Below are positions 44,576 through 53,057 of a stretch of DNA of 64,000 bases, piece by piece; the stretch's first letter is position 1; each line of letters starts with the position of its first letter. A program made the translations under genes and the position numbers. Location of the stretch: NCBI RefSeq assembly GCF_014194975.1, contig NZ_JACIAY010000001.1, positions 310,001 through 374,000 of the forward strand, given 5' to 3'. A model generated the notes under the pieces. That model was not told where the DNA came from. It saw only the letters and a list, made by a program, of their open reading frames with translations, and did not search any database. Source of the stretch: Sphingomonas sp. BK580. Lineage in GTDB: Bacteria; Pseudomonadota; Alphaproteobacteria; Sphingomonadales; Sphingomonadaceae.

Positions 44576-47536
44576 CTACGCTCCGAATCGGACCTTCGCG
44601 CCGGCATAGAAGTAGCGGCCGAGCGACGAGATCGGCTGATCGACCGAGTCGACCGACGGCCGCTGGTTCGCCAGATTGTTGACGCCGACGTAGAAGCCGA
44701 CGCCCTGGTCCGGCGCCACCTGCACCTGCACGTCGTGCTGCCACAGCTCCTTGTAGCGCAGCAGCGCGGCGGGCGCGTAATCGGGGTTGTTGTCGGTGGT
44801 CAGCTTGGCAAAGCGGCGCGTCGCGTCGAACCAGCGCAGGTTGTAGCTCAGCGTCAGGACGCCCAGCGACCACGTCGGCGAGAAGACGAAATTGTACTTG
44901 GGGCGGTTGAACTGATCGACCTGATCCTCGACCTGCGCGCCCGGCGTCGCGATCTGCTCGAGCTTGTTCAGATAGCCGCCGACAAAGCGGATATCGAACG
45001 TCCCCGCCGAGGCGGTACGCAGCACGTAGCTGATGTTGAGGTCGAGCCCGGCGGTGGCGAAGCGTGCCACGTTCTGCGGCTGCACCGTGTAGCCGTTGAT
45101 GTAGCCCGTACCCTGGCGACGCCGGATCGCGGCGCAATAGACGTTGTCGAGTGTCGGCTGGTCGACGCACAGGTTGGCGATGGTGTTGGCGTCGGCGATG
45201 CTGATCGCGTCGTCCAGACGGATGTCGTACCAGTCGGCCGAGATCATCAGGCCGGGCAGGAAGCGCGGGCGCAGCACCGTGCCCGCGGTCCAGGTACGTG
45301 CGGTCTCTTCCTTCAGCCCCGGGTTGCCGCTGCGCGAGCCGTTGATCAGCGACGCCGCGTCGGGGTTGTTCGCCGCGGTGAACGTCGCCGGGTTCGCACC
45401 CAGCCCGCTCACCAGCGTCACGCAATTCGCGGCGCGGGTCGAGGTGCCGGCGTTGCGGTTCTCGACATAGCAGGGGTCGGAGAAGAAGTTGTTGGTCGGC
45501 CCCACGGGCGCGAAGAGCTCCCCGATGTTGGGAGCGCGCACCGCCTGACTGTAGCTGCCGCGGAAGCTGATGTCGCGCACCGGCGCCCAGACGCCATTGA
45601 ACTGGTAGGCCTTGGTGCTGCCGATGGTGGAATAGTCGGAATAGCGGCCGGCCGCGCCGACCGACAGCGTCTCGACGAAGGGCTTGTCACGCAGCAGCGG
45701 CACGTCCACCTCACCGAACGCCTCCCAGACGTCGAAGGCGCCGCGCGACGGTGAGATCACGAAGGTCGGATCGAACTTGTTGCCCTCGTCATATTGGTAC
45801 CATTGCTCCCCGGTGAGGAAGCTGTTGGGATCGAAGCGGCTGGTCTCGCGACGATACTCGCCGCCGAGCGCGAACTTCACCGGTCCGCCCGGGAGCGCGA
45901 ACAGCGCGCCGAAGTCACCCGTCAGCGCCGCGCTCGCGACCGACTGGGTCACGCGCGCGCTGCTGACATTGTTGTTGGTCGCCCAGGCGAGCGCCGCGGG
46001 ATCGGTGACGTTGACTCCGAAGGTGTTGATCGGAAGGCAGCCGCTGTTCGGCCCCGGCGTGAAGCTGACGGTCGGCACTTGCACCGCGGCGGGGTTGAGG
46101 TTGGAGCGGCAGGTGGGGCGGCCGGTGGAGGGATCGGTCACCAGGTCGAGCGCGGCGTAGTAGCGGTCCTCCCAGCGATCGTTGAGCTTGGTGATCCGGA
46201 CGTCGGTCTGGCCGTACGTATAGGACACGTCGTAGCGCGCGTGGTCGCTCACCGCGCCGGTCGCCGCGATCACGCCGCGCCAGGTGCGGCGGCGATCGCT
46301 CTCGCCCAGCCGCGGGTAATCGGTGTTGTTGCGGTTGGACGAGATCACGCGCTGCGCGTTGGCCAGCGCGGCGTCTCGCAGGTTGGTCGGCAGGTAGGGG
46401 TTATCGAGCGTGAAGTCGCCGGTGTAGTTGCCGGTGAAGCCGCCGAAGGTGGTGGCGGTCGACTGAACGAACTTGCCCTCCAGGCTGAGCTGGAACGCGT
46501 CCGAGAAATCGTAGTGGGTCAGCAGGTTGACCGCGTGGCGCTCGGTCTTGGGCAGCAGGTCGCCGACATAGCCCGCGACCGAGGTGGCGCTGCCGCCGCT
46601 GGCGAACCCGCCGCCCGCGTCAGTGCCCGGGTCATAGCGCGAGCCGTCGCCGTTGTAGAGCGTGCCGCCGATGTCGATCACGCCCGCGGGCGAGCCGCCG
46701 GGATAACGCAGATCGCCGGCCAGCACCTGCTGGTAGGTTCCCGAGCCCGGCCCGCCATAAGCGGGATTCGACACCGTGTAGAGCCGGTTCTGGCGCCGCA
46801 GGAACGAGCGATCGTCGTTCTGGAGCGGATCGTCGGCGTTATACTCGTAATAGGCGGTGACGTTGCCGCGCCCGTCCGCGAAATTCTTGCCCGCCATCAG
46901 TGAGGCGAAGCGGTTGCCGGCATCGCCCTGCTCCGAGATGCCGAACTGGGTGCGACCGGCGACCCCGTCGAAGTCGCGCTTGAGGATGAAGTTGACCACG
47001 CCCGAGACGCCGTCGGCGCCGTACACCGCCGAGGCGCCGCCGGTGAGCACGTCGACCCGCTCGATCAGGTCGGTCGGCAGCGAGTTGATATCGACCGCGG
47101 CGGTGTCGATCTGCCCCGAGACGTGGCGACGTCCGTTGACCAGCACGAGCGTCCGCGCCGAGCCGAGCCCGCGCAGGCTGAGCAGGTTGAGCCCCGCCGC
47201 GCCGTAGAGCTGGTTGTCGGGCCGGTTCGGGCCCGCGCTGTCGGCATTGTCGAGCGAGGTGGTCAGCGCCGGCACGCGCTGGAGGAAGGTGGTGACGTTG
47301 GTGTTGCCCGACTGCTGGATACGCTGGCTATCGAACGAGACGATCGGATCGGGCGCCTCGAAATCGGGGCGCGCGATGCGCGACCCGGTGACGACGATGT
47401 CGTCGCTCGACCCCGCCCCGGAGGTGTCGGGCGCGGCGTCCGCGGGGGTCGCGGCCTGCCCCCAGGCCGGCGCGGCAGCGACGCAGGCGAGTGCGCCCGC
47501 GAGCAACATGGCTCGCGGCGAGAGATGAGACGGCAT
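44576..47536 (-). CDS. TonB-dependent receptor, carbohydrate type
   Basis: The 986-residue outer-membrane protein has a signal peptide (residues 1-27), DIVVTGSRI at about 46 as TonB-box region, a plug (SFDSQRIQQSG, LSLRGLGSARTLVLVNGRR, VDVLTGGASAVYGADGVSG) and a large beta barrel ending KVRFGA. The VNGRRHVSG plug form is common in sphingomonad receptors for carbohydrates and other organics. The final residues are not the usual aromatic. It is divergent from a sugar ABC importer, so it probably brings the same saccharide across the outer membrane. Confidence 0.92.
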   Translation of the reverse strand: MPSHLSPRAMLLAGALACVAAAPAWGQAATPADAAPDTSGAGSSDDIVVTGSRIARPDFEAPDPIVSFDSQRIQQSGNTNVTTFLQRVPALTTSLDNADSAGPNRPDNQLYGAAGLNLLSLRGLGSARTLVLVNGRRHVSGQIDTAAVDINSLPTDLIERVDVLTGGASAVYGADGVSGVVNFILKRDFDGVAGRTQFGISEQGDAGNRFASLMAGKNFADGRGNVTAYYEYNADDPLQNDDRSFLRRQNRLYTVSNPAYGGPGSGTYQQVLAGDLRYPGGSPAGVIDIGGTLYNGDGSRYDPGTDAGGGFASGGSATSVAGYVGDLLPKTERHAVNLLTHYDFSDAFQLSLEGKFVQSTATTFGGFTGNYTGDFTLDNPYLPTNLRDAALANAQRVISSNRNNTDYPRLGESDRRRTWRGVIAATGAVSDHARYDVSYTYGQTDVRITKLNDRWEDRYYAALDLVTDPSTGRPTCRSNLNPAAVQVPTVSFTPGPNSGCLPINTFGVNVTDPAALAWATNNNVSSARVTQSVASAALTGDFGALFALPGGPVKFALGGEYRRETSRFDPNSFLTGEQWYQYDEGNKFDPTFVISPSRGAFDVWEAFGEVDVPLLRDKPFVETLSVGAAGRYSDYSTIGSTKAYQFNGVWAPVRDISFRGSYSQAVRAPNIGELFAPVGPTNNFFSDPCYVENRNAGTSTRAANCVTLVSGLGANPATFTAANNPDAASLINGSRSGNPGLKEETARTWTAGTVLRPRFLPGLMISADWYDIRLDDAISIADANTIANLCVDQPTLDNVYCAAIRRRQGTGYINGYTVQPQNVARFATAGLDLNISYVLRTASAGTFDIRFVGGYLNKLEQIATPGAQVEDQVDQFNRPKYNFVFSPTWSLGVLTLSYNLRWFDATRRFAKLTTDNNPDYAPAALLRYKELWQHDVQVQVAPDQGVGFYVGVNNLANQRPSVDSVDQPISSLGRYFYAGAKVRFGA

Positions 47537-47622
47537 CCTGAACCCCCTTCGGATCGCGCCGGTCCCTGCCTACCGGCTTCTTCTTTCCCGCTGCAACGCC
47601 TGCCGGCCGCAAAAGTTTCGAA

Positions 47623-47632
47623 TTGTTAACAA
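47623..47632. promoter_or_regulatory. Palindrome TTGTTAACAA between receptor and ABC importer
   Basis: A perfect 10-bp palindrome lies 87 bases upstream of the receptor ATG and 40 bases upstream of the importer's first gene. Its location suits a shared operator, but it is short and has a central TA step, so it could be chance. Confidence 0.3.
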
Positions 47633-47671
47633 CCTAGCGCAACCTATTTTCGGGCAAGACGTTGATGTCGC

Positions 47672-48946
47672 GTGACATACGGGGGGAAGCTCGCGGGTGC
47701 CGCGGCTTGGTCCCGGCGCTCGGTGGTCGCGGCGCTCTCGACGGCCGCGGCCGGCGGCTGCGCCGCTCGGCGTACGCCCGACGCGATCAGCCTCTGGGCG
47801 ATGAGCTACGAGGGCGACTACTCGCCGATGCTCATGCCCGCGTTCACGCGCGCGACCGGCCTTCAGGTCGAGGTGCAGACCCTGCCCTGGACCGCGGCGC
47901 ACGAGAAACTGCTCACCGCGCAGGCCGGCGACTCGCTTCCCGACGTGCTGATGCTGCCCGACGGCTGGGTCGGCGAGTTCGCCATGGTCGGCGCGCTCGC
48001 GCCGGTGACCGACCCGGCGTTGCTCACCGGACTGTTCCCCGGCGTCAGCGCCGCCACTGGCGCGAACGGGCGGCCCTATGCGGTCCCCTGGTCAATCGCG
48101 CCGCAGGTACAATATTACCGCCGCGACCTGCTCGAGCGCGCCGGCTATGCCGCGCCGCCCGAGGACTGGGAATCGTGGCGCCGCATGGGGCAGCGGCTCA
48201 AGGCGCGCGCGCCCGACGATTACGCCTTCCTGATGCTGCTCAACTGGTGGGACACGCTCTTCACCTTCGCCGGCCAGACCGGCGCGCGCCCGCTGCGCGA
48301 GCGCGACACGCGCGGCAACTTCCGCGACCCGCGCTTCCGGGACGCGCTCGCTTTCTACGTGTCGCTGTTCCGCGAGCGGCTCGCGCCGCCGGCACTGTCG
48401 ACCGAGGTGCAGGATCCCGTCGCCGCGTTCGCGCAGGGCTATTTCGCGGTCTATCCCTATGGTCCGACGCTGACGCTCGACCTGCACCGCCGCGCCGCCG
48501 AGATCCCGGCCGCGTCGTGGAGCACCGCGCGCATGCCGGGACCCGCGGGGCCGGGGCCCGTGTCGGGGATCGCGGCGAGCCTGTGCGTGTCGGCGCGCTC
48601 GCGCCGGCCCGCTGCCGCCTGGGCGTTGGTGCGCCACCTCACCTCGCCCGCCAGCGAGTTGACCTACCAGCGGCTGATCGGCACCCTGCCCGCACGCGCC
48701 GCCGCCTGGGACACGCCGCAGCTGCGCCAGCCCGCGCTACGCGCCTTCGCAGAGCAGATGCGCGATCCCACGCGCGAGCCGATGATCGTCGAGTGGGAAC
48801 GGATCCGCATCGAGGTGCAGCTGATCGCCGAGCGCGTGGTGCGCGGCCAGATCGGCATCGACGCCGCGCTCGTCGCGATGGACGACCGAGTCGACCGGCT
48901 GCTCGCCAAGCGCCGCGCGTTGGTCGAGGCGGGGCGGCTGACATGA
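47672..48946 (+). CDS. ABC transporter sugar-binding lipoprotein
   Basis: The 424-residue extracellular solute-binding protein (family 1) has RRSVVAALSTAAAGGC, an RR leader and lipobox-like AAGGC with Cys30. The mature part shows GDSLPDVLMLPDGWVGEF and GRPYAVPWSIAPQVQYYRRD, typical of maltose/glycerol-phosphate-type binding proteins, and a C-terminal AFAQGYFAVYPYGP. It captures a sugar in the periplasm. The GTG at 47672 is the first start in frame; no strong ribosome-binding site is visible and a later start is possible. Its stop overlaps the first permease (ATGA). Confidence 0.85.
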   Translation: MTYGGKLAGAAAWSRRSVVAALSTAAAGGCAARRTPDAISLWAMSYEGDYSPMLMPAFTRATGLQVEVQTLPWTAAHEKLLTAQAGDSLPDVLMLPDGWVGEFAMVGALAPVTDPALLTGLFPGVSAATGANGRPYAVPWSIAPQVQYYRRDLLERAGYAAPPEDWESWRRMGQRLKARAPDDYAFLMLLNWWDTLFTFAGQTGARPLRERDTRGNFRDPRFRDALAFYVSLFRERLAPPALSTEVQDPVAAFAQGYFAVYPYGPTLTLDLHRRAAEIPAASWSTARMPGPAGPGPVSGIAASLCVSARSRRPAAAWALVRHLTSPASELTYQRLIGTLPARAAAWDTPQLRQPALRAFAEQMRDPTREPMIVEWERIRIEVQLIAERVVRGQIGIDAALVAMDDRVDRLLAKRRALVEAGRLT

Positions 48947-49824
48947 CCCGGCAGGAGCGCACCGCCTGGGGCTTCGTGCTGCCGGTGCTCGCCATCATCC
49001 TGTTCGTCTTCGCGCTGCCGACCGTGCTCGCGCTGGCACTGAGCGTCACCGACTACTCGATCTACGCGCTCGCCGACTGGGACGCGCTGCGCTTCGTCGG
49101 GCTCGGCAACTTCGCCGACCTGCTGACCACGCCGCTGTTCTGGCGCGCGCTCGGCAACACTGCGCTGTTCGCGCTGCTCGGCGTGCCGATGGCGATCGGC
49201 ACCTCGCTGGCGGCGGCGCTGCTGCTCCACGACGCCAGCGTGCGGTGGAAGCCGCTGTGGCGCGTGCTGCTGTTCGCGCCCTATGTGACCAGCGTGGTGG
49301 CGACCGCGGTGGTATGGCGTTTCCTGCTCAACACGCGCTTCGGGCTGCTCAACCGCGCGCTCGGCTGGGTCGGCGTGCCGCCGGTCGACTGGCTCGGCGA
49401 CCCGCACGCCTCGATTCCCGCCATCCTGCTGTTCGTCACGTGGAAGATCTTCGGCTACAACATGGTCGTCTTCACCGCGGCATTGTCAGCGGTGCCGCAC
49501 GACCTGATGGAGGCGGCCCGGCTCGACGGCGCCTCGCGCTGGACTCGCTTCCGCCACGTCACCCTGCCCGCGATCGGGCCCACGCTGCTGCTCGCGGCGG
49601 TGATGAGCGTCGCGGGCTTCCTCCAGATCTTCGCCGAGCCTTACGTCATGACCCTGGGCGGACCGGCGCAGAGCACCACGACGGTGCTGTACTTCATGTT
49701 CGACGAGGGGTTCAAATGGTGGAATCTCGGCCAGGCGTCGGCGGTGGCGTTCATCCTCTTCCTGTTGATCTTGGCGCTCACCTTCGTGCAGGCGCGGATC
49801 GGGCGACGCTACGAGTGGCTGTGA
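48943..49824 (+). CDS. ABC sugar transporter permease, MalF/UgpA type
   Basis: The 293-residue inner-membrane protein has six helices and the EAA loop EAARLDGASRWTRFRHVTLP near residue 190, which docks the ATPase. Opening ERTAWGFVLPVLAIILFVFA and LSVTDYS are typical of CUT1 permeases for oligosaccharides. It overlaps its neighbours on both sides by 4 bases, so it is translationally coupled with the binding protein and second permease. Confidence 0.93.
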   Translation: MTRQERTAWGFVLPVLAIILFVFALPTVLALALSVTDYSIYALADWDALRFVGLGNFADLLTTPLFWRALGNTALFALLGVPMAIGTSLAAALLLHDASVRWKPLWRVLLFAPYVTSVVATAVVWRFLLNTRFGLLNRALGWVGVPPVDWLGDPHASIPAILLFVTWKIFGYNMVVFTAALSAVPHDLMEAARLDGASRWTRFRHVTLPAIGPTLLLAAVMSVAGFLQIFAEPYVMTLGGPAQSTTTVLYFMFDEGFKWWNLGQASAVAFILFLLILALTFVQARIGRRYEWL

Positions 49825-50672
49825 CCCGCCGCCGCTGGCGCGCGATCGCCACCAACGCCGCGGTCGCGGCAGCGACGCTGCTCACCGCCGCGCCGCTGGT
49901 GTGGATGGTGCTCGTCTCGTTCATGCCGCGCGGGGAGTCGAGCCGCTTCCCGCCGCGGCTGTGGCCGTCGCATTGGTCGTGGGAGAATTACCACGAGCTG
50001 CTCGCGCGTCGGCTGATCGACGGCGCCTGGTTCGACTATCGCATCGTGCCGGCGCTGTGGAACAGCCTCGCGGTGGCGGCGCTGTCGACGCTGCTGGGGC
50101 TGCTGCTGACGGTGCCGGCGGGCTACGCCTTCGCCAAGCTGCGCTTCCGCGGGCGCGAGCGGCTGCTCCGGCTGCTCGTCGCGGCGCTGGTCGTGCCCGG
50201 GCAGGTGGCGATGCTGCCGCTCTTCCTGATCTTCAAGGAGCTGGGACTCGTGAACAGCTATGCCGGGGTGATCCTGCCCTCGCTCGCGGGCATCTTCGCG
50301 ATCCTGTTCGTGCGCCAGGCGGCGCTGTCGATCCCCGACGAGATGCTCGACGCGGCGCGGCTCGACGGCGCCAGCGAGCGGCGCATCTTCGCGCAGATCG
50401 TGCTGCCGCTGCTCGCCCCAATCACGGTGACGCTGGCGCTGTTCATGTTCCTGGGCAGCTGGAACGACTTCCTCTGGCCGCTGATCGTGCTGGCGGACCA
50501 GCAACTCTACACGCTGCCGGTCGCGGTGGCGGCGATCTCGCGCGAACATGCCGCCGACGGCGAGCTGATGATGGCGGCGGCGGTGGTGACGACGCTGCCG
50601 GTGCTGATCCTCTTCGTGCCGCTGCAGCGCTACTATATCAGCGGACTACTCGGCGGCAGCGTCAAGGGCTGA
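49821..50672 (+). CDS. ABC sugar transporter permease, MalG/UgpE type
   Basis: The 283-residue permease has six helices and the EAA loop DAARLDGASERRIFAQIVLP near residue 178. WENYHELL after the first helix and GSWNDFLWPL are typical of the second CUT1 subunit. The GTG start at 49821 overlaps the first permease stop. Its last 27 bases overlap the convergent ATPase gene. Confidence 0.93.
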   Translation: MTRRRWRAIATNAAVAAATLLTAAPLVWMVLVSFMPRGESSRFPPRLWPSHWSWENYHELLARRLIDGAWFDYRIVPALWNSLAVAALSTLLGLLLTVPAGYAFAKLRFRGRERLLRLLVAALVVPGQVAMLPLFLIFKELGLVNSYAGVILPSLAGIFAILFVRQAALSIPDEMLDAARLDGASERRIFAQIVLPLLAPITVTLALFMFLGSWNDFLWPLIVLADQQLYTLPVAVAAISREHAADGELMMAAAVVTTLPVLILFVPLQRYYISGLLGGSVKG

Positions 50673-51758
50673 GGCGAGGCGCGGGTAGGCGCGGCCGTCG
50701 CCGTCGAACAGATGCGCCTGCTCCGGTGCGACCGCGAAGCGCAGCCGCTCGCCCAGCGTCACCGCGCGGTCGCCGGGCAGCTGCGCCACCACCGGAGGAT
50801 GATCGCCCAGCGTGCCGAGATGCGCGAAGGAGAGCGGCCCGAGCCGCTCGAACAGCTCGACCGCGCCCGTGAAGGCGCCATCGTCGGCGGGATGGAGGTT
50901 CTCGGGGCGCACGCCGAGCGTGGCGGCGGTGCCGACTGCGGCGCGCGGCACCGTCACCGCGACGCGCAGTTCGGAACCGTCCGCCAGCCGCACCGTCGCG
51001 CCGTCGTCGTCCGCCGCCGCGATCGTCGCCGGGAGCAGGTTCATCCCCGGCGAACCGATGGCGGCGGCCACCTCGAGCGTCGCAGGCTCGGCGTAGAGCT
51101 CGAGCGGCGGCGCGACCTGCTCGACCCGGCCCGCGCTCATCACGACGATGCGATTGGCGAGCGTCATCGCCTCGAGCTGGTCATGCGTGACGTAGATCAT
51201 CGTGCTGCCGAGCTGCTGGTGCAGCCGGGCGAACTCGTGACGCATCCGCACCCGCAGGGCCGTGTCGAGGTTGGACAGCGGCTCGTCGAGCAGCAGCACC
51301 TTGGGTCGGCGCACGATCGCGCGCGCGATCGAGACTCGCTGCCGCTGCCCGCCCGACAGCGCCTTGGGTCGGCGCGCCAGCAGCGATACCAGGTCGAGCG
51401 CCTCGGCCACCTCCTCGACGCGGCGGCGCACCTCGGCCTTGGCGAGCCGCGCGACCTTCAGCGGGAAGGCGATGTTCTCGTAGACGGTGAGGTGCGGGTA
51501 GAGCGCGTAGGACTGGAACACCATCGCCAGTTCGCGATCCGCCGGCGCGGCGTCGGTCACGTCGCGGCCGCCGATCAGCACGCGGCCCGCGCTCGGCTCC
51601 TCCAGACCGGCGATGAGGCGGAGCAGCGTCGACTTGCCGCAGCCCGACGGGCCGACGATCACCACGAACTCGCCGTCGGCGATCTGGAGATCGGTGGGTC
51701 GGAGCACCTCGCTGGCACCGAAGCGCTTCGCTAGCCCCTGGATGTCGACGCTGGCCAC
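50646..51758 (-). CDS. ABC sugar transporter ATPase, UgpC/MalK type
   Basis: The 370-residue ATPase has Walker A GPSGCGKST (about 37-45), signature LSGGQRQRVSIARA, Walker B VLLLDEPLSNLDT and an H-loop VTHDQLEAM. A C-terminal TOBE/regulatory domain (LGVRPENLHPADDG) marks the MalK/UgpC class that powers CUT1 importers. It is convergent with the permease genes and overlaps one by 27 bases, an unusual split of one transporter over two strands. It is nevertheless the evident partner. Confidence 0.93.
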   Translation of the reverse strand: MASVDIQGLAKRFGASEVLRPTDLQIADGEFVVIVGPSGCGKSTLLRLIAGLEEPSAGRVLIGGRDVTDAAPADRELAMVFQSYALYPHLTVYENIAFPLKVARLAKAEVRRRVEEVAEALDLVSLLARRPKALSGGQRQRVSIARAIVRRPKVLLLDEPLSNLDTALRVRMRHEFARLHQQLGSTMIYVTHDQLEAMTLANRIVVMSAGRVEQVAPPLELYAEPATLEVAAAIGSPGMNLLPATIAAADDDGATVRLADGSELRVAVTVPRAAVGTAATLGVRPENLHPADDGAFTGAVELFERLGPLSFAHLGTLGDHPPVVAQLPGDRAVTLGERLRFAVAPEQAHLFDGDGRAYPRLASALDAAAE

Positions 51759-51838
51759 GGCGGGAAGTGTCGCTGGTTAACGAGACGGTGACAAGGGTCG
51801 TCGTGGGCAGTTCAGGCGAGCTGGCGGTGCGCCACAGC

Positions 51839-51978
51839 GATCCTCCCCGGCACGGGCAAGGGGACCGCGCCCGCAGTGCGTGGTAGAGGGGGGCTGCCGC
51901 AGCTGGTGTGCTGCGCGGAAAGCCCCCGCCACCACTCGCTCCGCGGGCGGCCTCCTCCCCCGCCGTGCGGAGAGGATC
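51839..51978. repeat. Intergenic inverted-repeat element, CCTCCCC type, copy 3
   Basis: This 140-bp element starts GATCCTCCCC and ends GAGAGGATC. Nested arms include GGGCTGCCGCAG and GCGGAAAGCCCCC near the centre. It lies in the 279-bp gap between the ATPase start and the small minus-strand gene; I see no gene in the remaining bases. It is the closest relative of the 35421 and 63595 elements. Confidence 0.65.
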
Positions 51979-52037
51979 TTGACCCCATCCTTCGGCTCGG
52001 CCGGCGTGACGGTCCCAGCGTTGACCAACTGCCCCGC

Positions 52038-52292
52038 TCAGAGCCGGCGGTGTTTGCCGCCGTAGTGCTGGCCGATGTAGCTGCCGATCCGCGCCATCTC
52101 GTGCGCCGCCGCGGTCGTCGCCTCGGAGCAGCACGGCATCGGGTCGCGCTCGGCCTGCGCGGCGCGGGCGGCGACGCGCTCGCACAGGGTCTCGATGTCC
52201 GCGCGCGACAGCAGGTTCTTCTCGCGCATCAGGCACAGCAGCGATTGAAGGATGACGATGCTCTCGTCACCAGCGCGCTCGTTCGACAGCAT
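52038..52292 (-). CDS. Small hypothetical protein
   Basis: The 84-residue product begins at an ATG with a strong GAGGAGAGGG ribosome-binding site. It is mostly helical and hydrophilic (ESIVILQSLLCLMREKNLLSRADIETLCERV, about residues 9-39), with a CC pair near residue 53 and a basic end GKHRRL. No domain is recognised. The frame runs 360 bases further upstream but that part looks non-coding. A sequence like the sucrose-locus operators lies 56 bases upstream of its ATG. Function unknown. Confidence 0.6.
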   Translation of the reverse strand: MLSNERAGDESIVILQSLLCLMREKNLLSRADIETLCERVAARAAQAERDPMPCCSEATTAAAHEMARIGSYIGQHYGGKHRRL

Positions 52293-53057
52293 CGCCCTCT
52301 CCTCACCTAATTTGAGAGGAGAGTACGCCGAATCCGCTTCTTGGCAAGCAACCGTTTGCGCGTCAGCGCCGCTCCATCGCTGAGAGCGGTACAGCTCCAC
52401 CAGATTGCTGGCCCGGCTCAGCCTCGTGCCCGCGAGCTGCTGCTCGACCGAATAAGCGGTACGCAGCACTCCTGGCGCAATGGGGCACGAGGCGAGGTCG
52501 GCGCGGGAGCACAACTCGGTCGGCCGGGCCGCGGCCGGGCGGCGTCCGCCTGCGCCGTGCGTGCGGGGATCCGCTGGCGGATCGTGCCGCTCCGCCAGCG
52601 CGTCCGCCACCTGGAGGAACGAGGTCCGGATCGCGCGCTCATCGGCCGCCATCGCGGCCCGATGTGGAACCTTGGGATCGGCGAGGTGCCCGCTCGCGCC
52701 CGCCGTCGACCAGCGGCGGCCGGGCCGATGGCGAGCCGGTCACGGTCAGGCGGCGCCCGTCGAGGGCGGGCCCGAGAGCGCGGACGAGATCGTCGCGATC
52801 GCCGCCCTCCGCGGGATGCGGGAAGAGGGCCGCGCGCGCCGCGCCGATCTCGGCGGTCGGCGCGATCAGCTGATGCTCGGCTTGGCGCACGTCGGCATGG
52901 CGAGCAGCACCTCGGACGAGACGTCGCCGGTGGGTGCGTCCGCTCGATCGCCTCGCCGCCGCGCGCGACAGAGCGCCGCCGCCTACGACCCTGAGGCGGT
53001 TGCGGCAAGGCGTCGCTCGCGGCTAAATGTCCGAGTGATTCCAGGGGGGTTTTGCGT
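52293..53057. other. 765-bp region with no convincing gene
   Basis: Open frames here are Arg-, Pro- and Gly-rich and overlap on several frames, so none has protein-like character. The best fragment is a minus-strand 83-codon frame at 52639-52890 (begins MRQAEHQLIAPTAEIGAARA), which may be a decayed gene remnant. The region also holds the operator-like 52348-52359 site and, at its right end, the AGGGGGG ribosome-binding site of the next gene. Confidence 0.5.
52348..52359. promoter_or_regulatory. Operator-like GCAACCGTTTGC site
   Basis: The 12-mer differs by one base from the first and by two from the second operator upstream of the sucrose receptor gene. It lies 56 bases upstream of the small minus-strand gene. 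If bound by the LacI protein at 53058 it would tie that gene to the sucrose regulon. Binding is inferred from similarity. Confidence 0.4.
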
